A DNA stretch of 64,000 nucleotides from Myxococcales bacterium. Lineage in GTDB: Bacteria; Myxococcota_A; Polyangia; Haliangiales; Haliangiaceae. Under the pieces are notes generated by a model. That model saw nothing but the letters and a program-made list of their open reading frames with translations. It did no database searches and was not told where the DNA came from. Positions 9,468 to 18,734 of the stretch are shown piece after piece; the stretch's first letter is position 1, and the number at the start of each line of letters is the position of its first letter. The stretch spans positions 248,001-312,000 of the forward strand of contig JADKKI010000005.1 in assembly GCA_016720595.1 (NCBI GenBank), written 5' to 3'. Made by a program: the position numbers and the translations under genes.

Positions 9468-10627
9468 GCACGAAGAAGAAGGCCGAGGCCGGAAAGCTCG
9501 CGGCGCCCGCCGCGCCGGCCGCAGGCATCCAGGCGCCGCCGCCCGAGGAGATCTTCGCCGACGAGCTCGCGTTCCTCGCGGCCTGGGATCCTGGCCAGCG
9601 GCCGCCGAGCTGGCGCCTGACGCCCAGGGCCGTAGTCACGTTCATCATCGGGAGCAAGGGCGAGGCGCTGCGGCACGGCGGGACGTCCCTGGTGATCAGC
9701 GAGAAGTTCGTCGGTGATCGCGCGATCGTCGAGCGCTGCGTGGTCACGCTCGCGGGTGAGCGCGGCCTCCTCCTCGTCGGCGAGCCCGGCACCGCGAAGT
9801 CGATGCTCTCGGAGCTGCTCGCCGCCGCGATCAGCAGTGATTCATCGCTCACCGTCCAGGGCACCGCCGGCACGGCCGAGGAGCAGTTTCGCTATGGCTG
9901 GAACTACTCGCTCCTGATCGCCAAGGGGCCCCACCCCGAGGCGCTGGTGCCCTCGCCGGTGTTGACCGCGATGCGCCGGGGCGCGATCGCCCGGGTCGAG
10001 GAGATCACGCGCTGCCTCCCCGAGGTGCAGGACGCGCTGGTCTCGATCATGAGCGATCGTCGACTGGGTGTGCCGGAGCTCGGCGCGGTGGAGCCGGCGC
10101 AGCGCGGCTTCAACGTGATCGCCACCGCGAACCTCCGCGACAAGGGCGTGTCGGAGATGTCGGCCGCGCTCAAGCGCCGGTTCAACTTCGAGACGATCGC
10201 GCCGATCGGTGATCTCGCCCGCGAGACCGAGCTGGTCCGTCGGCGCGCTCGGCAGATCGTGGCGGAGGCGGGCGTGGCGCTGGCGGTCGATGATGCCGTG
10301 CTCGAGGCGCTGGTCACCGTGTTCCGCGATCTGCGGCTCGGACGCACCGTCGAGGGCTGGACCGTCGAGCGGCCCTCGTCGGTGATGTCGACCGCCGAGG
10401 CCGTGGCGGTGGCCTCGTCGATCGGCCTCGCGGCCACGTACTTCCCCGGCGATCGCGACCTCGCGCGCCTCGTACCCGAGTACCTGCTCGGCGTGGTGAT
10501 GAAGGACGAGCCCAAGGACCGCGGCAAGCTGCTCGCGTACTGGGACGCCACGGTCAAGCGGCGCGCCGAAGGCGAGGCCCGGCTGTGGAAGGCGTTGCTC
10601 GATGCGCGGCGGGTCCTCGAGGGGTGA
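9464..10627 (+). CDS. MoxR-type AAA+ ATPase (YehL-like)
   Basis: 387 residues, start ATG overlapping the upstream TGA (ATGA). Residues 1-30 are a Lys then Ala/Pro-rich tail. The AAA+ core has Walker A GEPGTAKS at 106-113, a Walker B-like strand GAIARVEEIT around 173-182 (the usual D-E pair appears as E-E), sensor 1 in IATANLRDKG near 219-228, and an arginine-finger-type KRRF at 237-240. This arrangement is typical of MoxR ATPases, which act as chaperone-like remodelers and pair with vWA proteins. The gene directly upstream of a DUF5682-vWA protein fits that pairing. The ATPase most likely forms a hexamer that engages the MIDAS of its vWA partner through the operon product downstream. Confidence 0.9.
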   Translation: MSTKKKAEAGKLAAPAAPAAGIQAPPPEEIFADELAFLAAWDPGQRPPSWRLTPRAVVTFIIGSKGEALRHGGTSLVISEKFVGDRAIVERCVVTLAGERGLLLVGEPGTAKSMLSELLAAAISSDSSLTVQGTAGTAEEQFRYGWNYSLLIAKGPHPEALVPSPVLTAMRRGAIARVEEITRCLPEVQDALVSIMSDRRLGVPELGAVEPAQRGFNVIATANLRDKGVSEMSAALKRRFNFETIAPIGDLARETELVRRRARQIVAEAGVALAVDDAVLEALVTVFRDLRLGRTVEGWTVERPSSVMSTAEAVAVASSIGLAATYFPGDRDLARLVPEYLLGVVMKDEPKDRGKLLAYWDATVKRRAEGEARLWKALLDARRVLEG

Positions 10628-10634
10628 CCTCCGC

Positions 10635-13600
10635 GTGACGCGCTCGCTCGATCTTCACGACGATCCGGTCGCCGCGATCGCGGAGCTCTCGGCCGCGCGC
10701 ACCCCGTGGCTGTACGGCGTGCGCCATCACTCGCCCGCGTGCGCGGTGGCGCTGCCGCCGCTGCTCGACGCGTTCGCGCCGACGGTGATCGCGCTCGAGC
10801 TGCCGGCGGATCTCGGCAGGTGGATCGAGTGGCTCGGGCACCCCGAGGCGGAGGCGCCGCTCGCGGTGGCCGCGGTGTCGCAGCGCGGCGACGATCTCGG
10901 GTTCTATCCGTTCGCCGACTTCTCGCCGGAGCTCGTGGCGATCCGCTGGGCCCGCGCTGCTGGGGTCCCGGTGGTGGCGATCGATCTCCCTTCGTCACGG
11001 CGGCCTCCGCGCGAGCGGGGTGGCGAGGTGCTCGGGATCGCGGAGCGCCTCGCGCCTGAGGGCGACGATTCGTGGGAGCACCTCGTGGAGGCCCCCGGGA
11101 CGCTCGCCGATCCCGAGCGCGTTCGACGCGGCGCGCTGCTCTACGGCTGGGCGCTCCGGCTCGATGCGGCGCGCGGCGACGGCGTGTCGCAGCTCGACCG
11201 CGCGCGCGAGGCTCACATGCGCGAGGCGATCGCAGAGCTGGCGCGCGTGCGCGGCGCGCGCATCGCCGCCGTGATCGGTGCGTTCCACGCCGCGGCGCTG
11301 CTCCCGAAGCCAGCGCTGTGGGAGCCACCGTCGGATCCGTCGCCACCCGGTGCGGAGCTGGTGTCGTCGCTGATCCCGTACGCATTCGAGCTGCTCGACG
11401 CGCGCAGCGGGTATCCAGCAGGCATCCGCGATCCGCAATGGCAGCAGCGGCTGTGGGCCACGCAGCGCGATCGCGGCGATGTCGGCACGCTGGTGGCCGC
11501 GTGCCTGGTCGAGATCACGCGCGCGGTGCGAGCGATGGGCCTGCCGGCGAGCGTGCCCGATGCACACGCCGCGGCGGAGGTCGCGAGCTCGCTGGCGCGG
11601 CTGCGTGGCCTCTCGGCGCCCGGACGGCGCGAGCTCGTCGAGGGCGTGCAGACCGCGCTCACGCACGGCGAGCTCCTCGGCCGCGGGCGCATCGTCGCGC
11701 GCGCCATGGAGGCCGTGCTGGTCGGCCGCCACCGTGGCCACACCGCGCCGGGGACGCCGCGCTCCGGGCTCGCGCCTCACGTGGCCGAGCTGTTCGCCGA
11801 GCTCGCGCTGCCGTTCACGCACGACGTGCCCGCGCCCGCGCGGCATGATCGCCGAGATCCCGATCTCGATCTCCGGCTCGATCCGCTGCGCAGCAAGCTC
11901 GACCGGCGGCGCCACGTCGCGCTGTGCCGGCTCCGCGCGTGCGGGATCCCGTATGCGACCCAGACCACGAGCACGGCACAGGCCGGGCTGCCCGCGCTGA
12001 CGGTCGGCTGGCGCGTCGAGCTGACGCCCGCGACGTTCGCGATGATCGAGCTCGCCGGCCTGCGCGGGGTCACGCTCCGCCAGGCCTCCGCCGGTGCGCT
12101 ACGCGCGGAGCGCACGCGGCTCGAGGCCGACGACAAGCTCACGGCGATGGCGATGGTCGGGCTCGCGGAGGCAGCTGCCGAGGCCGGGGCCGGGGCGCTG
12201 GTGTGCGATCTCCTCGCCGAGCTGACCGGGCCACGGCTCGCCGAGGCGACGCTCGCCGAGCTGATCTCGCTGCTCGGGTTGGTCGATCGCATCGTCGCAG
12301 GTCACCTCGTGGCGCTGCCGACGTCCGAGGACGACGCGGTCCCGGGCGAGCTCGATCTGTTCGTGATGCCCGCACTCGATCGGGACCTCGTGCTGTCGAC
12401 CGCCGTGGCGTCGATCCTCGGCCTCGCCGGCTCCGACTCTCTCGATGATGCGAAGGCGCTCGCCGAGCTGGTGCGCGTCCTCGATCGCCCCGAGCACGTG
12501 ACGCTCGGCGATGGGCGGCTGCGCTGGTCGATCGCGCAGCTGATCGCGACCGGGACGCCGGTGATCACCGGCGCGGCGTGGGTGGTCCAGGTGATGATCG
12601 GTGCCGAGCCCGCCGAGGCGCTGTCGGCCGCCCTCGGCGGCTGGCTCGATGGCGCGGTCGACGCCGACACGCGCCGCCTGCTCGCCCGCCGACTGCGCGG
12701 TGCCCTCGCGATCGCCGCGCCGCTCCTCGAATCCGCGCCCGTGTTCCTCGCCGGGCTCCTCGAGCGCGTCGAGCAGCTCGCGGATGGGGAGTTCCTGTCC
12801 CGGGTCGCCGCACTGCGCGAGGGCTTCGAGGTGATGTCGAACGCGGCGCGCCGGCGTCTGCTGCGCGTGCTCGGCGAACGCCTGGACCAGGGCGATGCGC
12901 GCGGGCTCGGCCTCGACGTGGTCACGTCGATCGCGCCGGAGCTGCTCGCCGTGGCGGCGTCGGCGGATCGCGCGGGCCGCGAGGCGATGGCGAGGATCCC
13001 GCGTCCCGCCCTGGTCGCGCCGCCGCCGGCGCCGGTGGCGGTCGCGGTCACGCGGCCGGAGTCTCCGCACGAGGTCCCAGTGCGCGATCGCTGGCGGATG
13101 ATCCTGGGGCACGAGCGCGAGCGCCTGCGACCGCGATCGGCACGGGCGGCGCGCGCGCTCGACGAGCTGTACGGGCACGGCCATGGCGAGGGCTCACGCG
13201 ACGACGCGGGCGGCGGCGGGCAGGAGGCCGGCTTCCCCACGGTCCGCGAGTGGCGTGAAGAGATCGAGGCGCTGTTCGGGACCGCCGTGTTCGAGGAGGT
13301 CGCGGGGCAGGCCGCCGTCCACGGCCGGCTCGGCGCGCTGCTCGAGCTCGATCCTGCGCAGGTCACGCCGTCGATCGAGCTGCTCGAGCAGGTGCTCTCG
13401 CTCAAGGGCGGGCTCGGTGAGGCGCAGCTCGGCCGGCTGCGCGCGATCATCCGGCACGTGGTCGACGAGCTGGTCAAGGAGCTCGCCGTCCGCGTGCGCC
13501 CGGCGCTGATCGGGACGAGCAGCCCGCGTGCGACCCGGCGCCCCAGCTCGGTGCTGCACCTTGCGCGCACGGTGGCCGCGAACCTCGCGAAGGTGCGCCG

Positions 13601-14165
13601 CGACGAGACAGGCGAGCTTCGGCTGATCCCCGAGCGCCTGTACTTCAAGCAGAAGCACCGTCGCCACCTCGACTGGAACATCGTGCTGGTCGTCGACGTG
13701 TCGGGGTCGATGGAGCCGAGCGTGATCTACACCGCGCTGATGGCCGCGATCCTGTCGGCGGTGCCGTGGGTCTCGGTCAGGTTCCTCGCGTTCTCGACGG
13801 AGGTCGTCGATCTCTCGGACCACGTCGGCGATCCGCTCGCGCTGCTGCTCGAGGTCGCGGTCGGTGGTGGCACGCACATCGCGAAGGGTTTGCGCTATGC
13901 GCGCTCGCTCGTCACCGTCCCGCAGCGGACGATCGTGATCTGCGTCAGTGACTTCGAGGAAGGGTTCTCGATCGATGGTCTGCTCGGAGAGGTCCGCGCG
14001 CTGGTCGAGGCGGGGGTCACCTGCCTGGGGCTCGCGGCTCTCGACGATCGCGGGGCGCCTCGGTATGCCGTGCCGATCGCCGAGCAGGTGGCGGCTGCCG
14101 GGATGCCGATCGCCGCGCTGACACCGCTCGAGCTCGCGCGCTGGATCGGGGACAAGCTGCGATGA
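10635..14165 (+). CDS. DUF5682-vWA fusion protein (YehM + YehP-like)
   Basis: 1176 residues from GTG 10635, chosen because GAGGGG lies 10 nt upstream; an ATG at 10602 would overlap the ATPase gene by 26 bp. The N-terminal part opens with WLYGVRHHSPACA and ALELPADLGRW, the hallmark of DUF5682 proteins, and continues as a helical region to about residue 980. The C-terminal ~160 residues form a von Willebrand A domain with a complete MIDAS: DVSGS at 1021-1025, a Gly-Gly-Gly-Thr loop near 1080 and a Ser-Asp-Phe near 1105. In E. coli the two parts are separate genes (yehM, yehP). The fusion places the MoxR-interacting vWA module in cis with DUF5682. The stop overlaps the next start by 4 bp (ATGA). 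Confidence 0.85.
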   Translation: MTRSLDLHDDPVAAIAELSAARTPWLYGVRHHSPACAVALPPLLDAFAPTVIALELPADLGRWIEWLGHPEAEAPLAVAAVSQRGDDLGFYPFADFSPELVAIRWARAAGVPVVAIDLPSSRRPPRERGGEVLGIAERLAPEGDDSWEHLVEAPGTLADPERVRRGALLYGWALRLDAARGDGVSQLDRAREAHMREAIAELARVRGARIAAVIGAFHAAALLPKPALWEPPSDPSPPGAELVSSLIPYAFELLDARSGYPAGIRDPQWQQRLWATQRDRGDVGTLVAACLVEITRAVRAMGLPASVPDAHAAAEVASSLARLRGLSAPGRRELVEGVQTALTHGELLGRGRIVARAMEAVLVGRHRGHTAPGTPRSGLAPHVAELFAELALPFTHDVPAPARHDRRDPDLDLRLDPLRSKLDRRRHVALCRLRACGIPYATQTTSTAQAGLPALTVGWRVELTPATFAMIELAGLRGVTLRQASAGALRAERTRLEADDKLTAMAMVGLAEAAAEAGAGALVCDLLAELTGPRLAEATLAELISLLGLVDRIVAGHLVALPTSEDDAVPGELDLFVMPALDRDLVLSTAVASILGLAGSDSLDDAKALAELVRVLDRPEHVTLGDGRLRWSIAQLIATGTPVITGAAWVVQVMIGAEPAEALSAALGGWLDGAVDADTRRLLARRLRGALAIAAPLLESAPVFLAGLLERVEQLADGEFLSRVAALREGFEVMSNAARRRLLRVLGERLDQGDARGLGLDVVTSIAPELLAVAASADRAGREAMARIPRPALVAPPPAPVAVAVTRPESPHEVPVRDRWRMILGHERERLRPRSARAARALDELYGHGHGEGSRDDAGGGGQEAGFPTVREWREEIEALFGTAVFEEVAGQAAVHGRLGALLELDPAQVTPSIELLEQVLSLKGGLGEAQLGRLRAIIRHVVDELVKELAVRVRPALIGTSSPRATRRPSSVLHLARTVAANLAKVRRDETGELRLIPERLYFKQKHRRHLDWNIVLVVDVSGSMEPSVIYTALMAAILSAVPWVSVRFLAFSTEVVDLSDHVGDPLALLLEVAVGGGTHIAKGLRYARSLVTVPQRTIVICVSDFEEGFSIDGLLGEVRALVEAGVTCLGLAALDDRGAPRYAVPIAEQVAAAGMPIAALTPLELARWIGDKLR

Positions 14166-15910
14166 CCACCCGCCCGCAGATCGCCGCCGACCTCGCGGCC
14201 GCGCTGACCTCGCAGCTCCCGGCGCGCCTGGTCAAGAAGCTCGATGCCGATCCGGATCTCGCCACGCGCTGGACCTGGACCCACACCACAGTGACCACCG
14301 ACAAGGGCGAGGTGGTCACGCTGACCGTCGAGGCCGGCGTGGCGACCGCGGTCACCTGTTCGTGCCTGCTCGCGCCCAGGTGTCTGCACGTCGCCGCGGT
14401 GGTGGCCGTGCTCGCTCCAGCGGAGCTCGTCATGGCCGATGGCTCGCCCTCCAAGGTTCCCTCGACGGTCGCGCCGGCCGCAGGTGGTGAGCCCGCCGGG
14501 GGCGATGTGACCCTCGGCGCCGAGGCGCGCGCGGTGGCGACCACGGCGTCGAGGATCCTGGGCGATGTGCTCGCGACCGGCGCAGAGACCACGGGCGCGT
14601 TCGCGCAGGCGGAGCTCCTGCGCTCGATCCACGCGTGCCGCACGTACGGCCTGCACCGGCTCGCGTCCACGCAGACCCGGATCGTGCGATCGATCCGCGA
14701 GCTCCGCGCCGATCGACCCGAGTTCGATCTCGACGTGCTGACCGCGGATCTCCGAGACGCACTCGAGGTCGCGCACGCGCTCGCGGCAGGCGAGGCCACG
14801 ACACAGCTCGTCGGCACCGCGCGTCGCGAGTACGAGACGATCGGCAGCCTGCGCCTGCGCGGCGTGCTGACGGAGGCCGTCGTCGCGCGCAGCGGTTACG
14901 CCGGTGCGATCACGTACCTCGTCGACGACCGCGGGCGAATGTACACGCGTGCGGACATCGCACCGGGGGACGCCGGCCGCGCGGCCGGGGCCTACGATGC
15001 CTCCGCGAACCTCGGCGATGCCGTGCTGCCGCACCGCGAGCTGTGCCGCGCGGGGCTGTTCGTCTCGGAGGCGACCGCGTCGGTGGATGGCAGGCTCGGC
15101 GCCGGGCAACAGGTTCGCGCCGTGCGGGCGAGCGAGCCCTCGCGCTGGGATCACGAGGCGCTCGCCGCGCGCTGGGTGGTGCCGCTCGCCGATCAGCTCG
15201 CCACGGTCGCCGCGCACGACGCCGTCGCGGAGGCGCTGCGGCCGGCGGGCTGGGATCTCGTGTTCGTCGACGGGATCGTCCTTGGAGGTGGCCCCGCGGG
15301 CGTCGGGCTCGACGTCGGTGGGCTCGCGATCCGGCTGACCACGCAGCACGATCAGCGCGTGCTGCCCGCGCGCGACAACCTCGCCGTGCTCGCGCGGTCG
15401 CCGGGCCTCGCGGTCCGCGTGATCGGCCGCGTGCGCCTGGGCGTGGCCCGGCAGCTCGAGGTCCTCGCGCTCGCCGCGGGCGCCGGGGAGCTCCGGCTAC
15501 CGATGATCGAGGCGTGGCACGGCCGCGCGAACCTCCACTACGATCGCCTCGCGATCCCTTCGATGGGGGCGCACGCGGCTTCGCGTAGCGACCTCGCGCC
15601 GGCCGCGCGACCCGAGGATCTCCTGGCACCGCTGCGTCGGCGGATCGAGCGCGTGGTCCAGGGGGGCGTCGGCACGCTGCCCACCCATGCGATCGCCGAG
15701 CTCGAGCGCGAGGCGCAGGTGTTGACCGAGCGGACCCTGCGGGGGGGCGCCGAGGTGATCCGCGATCTCGCGGCGATCGCCCACGACGCGGGACGCGCGA
15801 TGACGGGTGCGCGTCGCACGATCGATCGCTCGAGCTTCGCCCGGGCGTGGCTGCGGGCCACGCTCTACGAGGAGGCGGCGCGGCGGAGACTCAGCGTCGC
15901 CAGCTGGTAG
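14162..15910 (+). CDS. SWIM zinc-finger protein (YehQ-like)
   Basis: 582 residues. A SWIM zinc finger lies at Cys66-x-Cys68-x5-Cys74-x-His76 (VTCSCLL...RCLH). SWIM fingers bind DNA or proteins and are typical of the last member of MoxR/vWA loci such as yehQ. The remaining ~500 residues are helical with a beta-rich stretch near 290-470; no enzyme motif is seen. The ATG overlaps the fusion-protein stop, so it is translationally coupled. It ends the operon; its 3' end overlaps a small convergent frame by 20 bp. It probably supplies target recognition to the complex, which is an inference from domain type only. Confidence 0.82.
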   Translation: MTTRPQIAADLAAALTSQLPARLVKKLDADPDLATRWTWTHTTVTTDKGEVVTLTVEAGVATAVTCSCLLAPRCLHVAAVVAVLAPAELVMADGSPSKVPSTVAPAAGGEPAGGDVTLGAEARAVATTASRILGDVLATGAETTGAFAQAELLRSIHACRTYGLHRLASTQTRIVRSIRELRADRPEFDLDVLTADLRDALEVAHALAAGEATTQLVGTARREYETIGSLRLRGVLTEAVVARSGYAGAITYLVDDRGRMYTRADIAPGDAGRAAGAYDASANLGDAVLPHRELCRAGLFVSEATASVDGRLGAGQQVRAVRASEPSRWDHEALAARWVVPLADQLATVAAHDAVAEALRPAGWDLVFVDGIVLGGGPAGVGLDVGGLAIRLTTQHDQRVLPARDNLAVLARSPGLAVRVIGRVRLGVARQLEVLALAAGAGELRLPMIEAWHGRANLHYDRLAIPSMGAHAASRSDLAPAARPEDLLAPLRRRIERVVQGGVGTLPTHAIAELEREAQVLTERTLRGGAEVIRDLAAIAHDAGRAMTGARRTIDRSSFARAWLRATLYEEAARRRLSVASW

Positions 15911-16112
15911 CCAGCGCGCGCGGCGAGACGCGCTCGATCACGGGCTGGGTCACCAGCGGACGCTTGACCGCACCCGAGCCATCAGCGGCCTCGCGCGCCG
16001 GCTCGACCACCCCCGACGCGGGGACCGTGAGGTCACGCGTGTGGGGGCGAAGGCGGCGGCGGGTTCGGACGCTGTACTGCATGGTGGTCGCTCGGTACGC
16101 AACTACCTTCAT
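15891..16112 (-). CDS. Small basic hypothetical protein, uncertain
   Basis: 73 residues from ATG 16112 (MKVVAYRATTMQYSVRTRRR...). Third codon positions are almost all G or C across the frame, like the real genes nearby, and the frame fills a 250-bp gap between two convergent genes. An Arg-rich patch lies near residues 16-28. There is no recognisable domain, no strong ribosome-binding site and no signal peptide. The 3' end overlaps the SWIM gene by 20 bp on the opposite strand. It could equally be a spurious frame in GC-rich DNA. Confidence 0.4.
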   Translation of the reverse strand: MKVVAYRATTMQYSVRTRRRLRPHTRDLTVPASGVVEPAREAADGSGAVKRPLVTQPVIERVSPRALATSWRR

Positions 16113-16137
16113 ACGCTCTGCAGATCGTCCGCGCAAC

Positions 16138-16153
16138 GGCAACCGGAGTTGCC
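16138..16153 (-). terminator. Hairpin with UNCG-type tetraloop after the P-loop ATPase gene
   Basis: A perfect 6-bp stem, GGCAAC / GTTGCC, closes a 4-nt loop that reads TCCG on the minus strand (cUNCGg class, unusually stable). It begins 7 bp after the stop at 16161. No T-tract follows, so it may only stabilise the 3' end. Confidence 0.4.
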
Positions 16154-16160
16154 ACCCGGG

Positions 16161-16838
16161 TCAGGCGCCGTGATCGCCGCCGTCCACGAGCGCGTAAGGC
16201 CATGATTCGATGCTGGCCTTGAGCACGTCCGGCGTGGCGGGGACGGGCGGGATCGTCTGGGCCCGGGACCGCGGCTTGGTGTCCGCCAGGTCGAGCCCAC
16301 AGCGTGCAAGCACGAACTCCACGGCGCGAACCCGCTCCTGCATCGAGACGCTCTCGAGCGGCAAGTAGCTGATCCGGTGCTGCTCGAGCATCAGCTTGAC
16401 CATGCCGTCGATCCGGAGCACGGAATCCCACGAGACGCCGGCCCGCACGCCGTCGTCCTTGAGCAGCGACTGGTGGGGCCGGAGGAAGAACACGACACCC
16501 TCGCTGACCCACTTCATATAGTCGCGGAACCGCTGGTCGTTCATCATCGAGGCGGCGTTCGTGGTGTGCTCGGCGACGTACGCGAGGTTATCGAACGCGC
16601 GATCCGAGACGAACTTCCCGGCGTGGAGCTTCTCGACCGCGACCTGGCGCGCGAACACGCGCTCCTGGTACTCGGCCACCAGGTCCATGTCGGTCCGGAG
16701 CGCATCGAGGCCGGTCTCCATCTCCGCGAGGACCGCACGTGCGACCTCGGAGATCATCGGCAGCCCGTAGCGCCGGCTCACGTAGCGGCACAGGGTGGTC
16801 TTTCCGGTCGCGTGACTTCCGACGAAGTAGATCCGCAC
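16161..16838 (-). CDS. P-loop NTPase of the AAA_28 / NadR-kinase-like type
   Basis: 225 residues from GTG 16838. The N-terminus MRIYFVGSHATGKTTL carries a Walker A loop (GSHATGKT, residues 7-14) directly after the first beta strand. The Asp-Arg-Ala-Phe-Asp in the middle is typical of nucleotide/nicotinamide-riboside-type kinases in the AAA_28 family (ATP/GTP-binding proteins that phosphorylate small molecules or transfer thymidylate-kinase-like). Length fits the family. No membrane segment. It is monocistronic in appearance, 69 bp downstream of a lipoprotein gene on the same strand. Substrate unknown. Confidence 0.75.
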   Translation of the reverse strand: MRIYFVGSHATGKTTLCRYVSRRYGLPMISEVARAVLAEMETGLDALRTDMDLVAEYQERVFARQVAVEKLHAGKFVSDRAFDNLAYVAEHTTNAASMMNDQRFRDYMKWVSEGVVFFLRPHQSLLKDDGVRAGVSWDSVLRIDGMVKLMLEQHRISYLPLESVSMQERVRAVEFVLARCGLDLADTKPRSRAQTIPPVPATPDVLKASIESWPYALVDGGDHGA

Positions 16839-16907
16839 GACCCCTGTGTACGGGATCCGTCTGACACCTGGGTGGCACCGGGCTGCCAGCGTCCGGAGTG
16901 GTCCGGA

Positions 16908-18149
16908 TCAGGGCGGTGGGGTGGTGTTGACGTTGTCGAGGATCGCGGCCTTGGGCTGGGCCGTGTTCTCCTGGACCTGGATGCCGAGGCTCGTGCGATC
17001 GAGCCCCGGGATGCTCGGCATGGTGCCGAGCGGCGCATAGGTCCGGCCGTCCGCCGACACCTCCCAGGACACCAGGCCCGCATCCTCGCGGATCTGCCAC
17101 CAGCGATGCGCGACCGGGTCGTACGGGATGCTGCCGACCTGGACATCGCCGGTCTTGGTCCAGCGCAACGTCCCGTTCTCCTGCGAGAGCGTCACGGTCT
17201 TGTTGTCGAGCGTCGCGACGAACATCGACAGCCGCTGCGCGGTGCTCTGGGTGTCGACCATCTGCGGGATCTCGACCGAGAACCGCCCACCGCGGACGTC
17301 CTGGAGGGCGCTGGCGAGCAACGTGATCGACGCGACCTGGCTCACCTCCGGCGTCAACGTCACGACGCCGCCGGCCTGGACCAGCGTCCCCGAGTAGGGC
17401 GTGCTCCGGATCCACGGCACCCCGAGCATCGAGCCCTCGAAGTCGTCCTGGAGGTACTGCACGTGGCACGGCGCGCCCATTGGTGTTCCGCCGTTGACGT
17501 TGTCGACCGCGACGCCAAACGTCGAGCCCGCATTCCGCGCGACCTGGACGCTCGCCCGCACGTAGGTCACCCAGGCAGGGCTCGGGCCTGATGCGATCAG
17601 CGTGAACGGACCGCCGGGTGGCGCCACCGAGAACTCGAGGGTTGCCCCCACGCGTGCGACGCGTAGCCTGGCGTGCTGGGCGGGATCGTAGGTGACCCGG
17701 ACGAGCTCGTCGGCCGGGTTGTTGTCGTTGTAGATCCGCGCGACGAGGTCGGTGCCGTCGACGCCGAGCATGAGCAGCTGACCGTAGCGACCGGTCAGCT
17801 CGAGCGCGACATAGTCGTTGGTGACCATCGTGCCGGTGATCGCGATGTCGACGGCGATCGCGCTGTCCTCGAGATCGTAGAAGTACTCCGAGCCCAGGCC
17901 CTGGTACTGGCGCGAGGTATCGAACACGGCGCGCCCGCCGATCGCCGCGATCGTGTCGTGGCCCGGCCACAGGAGGAAGTCGCCGGCCGTGAAGTCATCG
18001 GCGAGCATCGACATCGGCGAGCAATGGGGTGGCGGCGGCGGGGCATCGGGCGGCGCATCGATCGCCGCATCGGGCACGCGATCGAAGTCGAACACGGTGT
18101 CGCATCCACCGACGAGCGCCACCGCGACGAGACAGCCAGACCAGCGCAC
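16908..18149 (-). CDS. Lipoprotein with two lectin-like repeats
   Basis: 413 residues from a GTG start. Signal peptide and lipobox: MRWSGCLVAVALVGGC, Cys16. A Pro/Asp/Ala linker follows (AAIDAPPDAPPPPP). The rest holds two similar ~180-residue beta-sandwich-like units, each beginning DDF (LADDFTAG near residue 50; LQDDFEGSM near 235) and each with W, G and A(I/V)DNVN features (VAVDNVNGG, AILDNVNTT). This resembles concanavalin/LamG-like glycan- or surface-binding domains with DUF1349-like style. It is probably an outer-membrane surface lipoprotein; the ligand is unknown. Confidence 0.75.
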   Translation of the reverse strand: MRWSGCLVAVALVGGCDTVFDFDRVPDAAIDAPPDAPPPPPHCSPMSMLADDFTAGDFLLWPGHDTIAAIGGRAVFDTSRQYQGLGSEYFYDLEDSAIAVDIAITGTMVTNDYVALELTGRYGQLLMLGVDGTDLVARIYNDNNPADELVRVTYDPAQHARLRVARVGATLEFSVAPPGGPFTLIASGPSPAWVTYVRASVQVARNAGSTFGVAVDNVNGGTPMGAPCHVQYLQDDFEGSMLGVPWIRSTPYSGTLVQAGGVVTLTPEVSQVASITLLASALQDVRGGRFSVEIPQMVDTQSTAQRLSMFVATLDNKTVTLSQENGTLRWTKTGDVQVGSIPYDPVAHRWWQIREDAGLVSWEVSADGRTYAPLGTMPSIPGLDRTSLGIQVQENTAQPKAAILDNVNTTPPP

Positions 18150-18154
18150 ACCCC

Positions 18155-18160
18155 AGGGTA
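18155..18160 (-). promoter_or_regulatory. -10-like box TACCCT, 5 nt before the lipoprotein GTG
   Basis: TACCCT then GGGGT then the GTG at 18149. It lies in the 18-bp gap after the yaeQ stop, so the lipoprotein could be expressed on its own. Confidence 0.4.
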
Positions 18161-18167
18161 CCGCAGG

Positions 18168-18713
18168 TCAGGATGGCAGGGCGACGGGCTCGACCACGCC
18201 CTCGAACAGCGCCCCACCGATCGTCAGGTAGAGCGTGCCGCCGGTCACCGACAGATCCCAGGTGTTGTTGCGATCGAGGGTGGCCGCCACGCGATCGAGC
18301 AGCTCGGCGGGCAGGGCGCGGATCACCAGGTGATCCGCGCGATGGATCTTGAACTCCGCGATGTCCGCGGCGAGCTGCGCGACGTTCTTCCAGGCATAGA
18401 CCACGACGCGGGACGCCGCCTTGCTCGCCTTGTGGAGGCGCTCCGGGGTGGGCGCTCCGACCTCGATCCATGCCTGCAGCTCGCCGCGCAGGTTCCTCTG
18501 CACGATCGCGGGCTCGACATCATCCGAGACGCCGCCCTTGGAGTACTCGACGCCCTCCGCGTGCTCGAGAAGCCGCGCGAGGAGGCGCGCGATCAGGTAG
18601 CGCTCGCTCTCGGACGGATGCTGCGGCACGCGCCAATCGAGCTGCTCGTAGACCTCGCGGTCCGAATCGGCGAGCGTGATCGTGAAGCGGCGGAGCGTCG
18701 CGGGGAGGGCCAT
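18168..18713 (-). CDS. yaeQ: YaeQ family protein
   Basis: 181 residues, the normal size for the family. The N-terminus MALPATLRRFTITLADSDRE matches the YaeQ pattern of an initial beta-strand followed by D-x-D-R, and HPSE(S)ERYLIARLLARLL is the conserved His-Pro-Ser-Glu motif with the following helix. YaeQ has a PD-(D/E)XK-type fold; reported links to RfaH-independent transcription effects remain unclear, so no reaction is stated. A TACTAT hexamer stands 9 nt before the ATG. It lies 21 bp downstream of a kinase gene on the same strand. Confidence 0.88.
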   Translation of the reverse strand: MALPATLRRFTITLADSDREVYEQLDWRVPQHPSESERYLIARLLARLLEHAEGVEYSKGGVSDDVEPAIVQRNLRGELQAWIEVGAPTPERLHKASKAASRVVVYAWKNVAQLAADIAEFKIHRADHLVIRALPAELLDRVAATLDRNNTWDLSVTGGTLYLTIGGALFEGVVEPVALPS

Positions 18714-18734
18714 CGCGGCCGCATAGTAGAGGGA

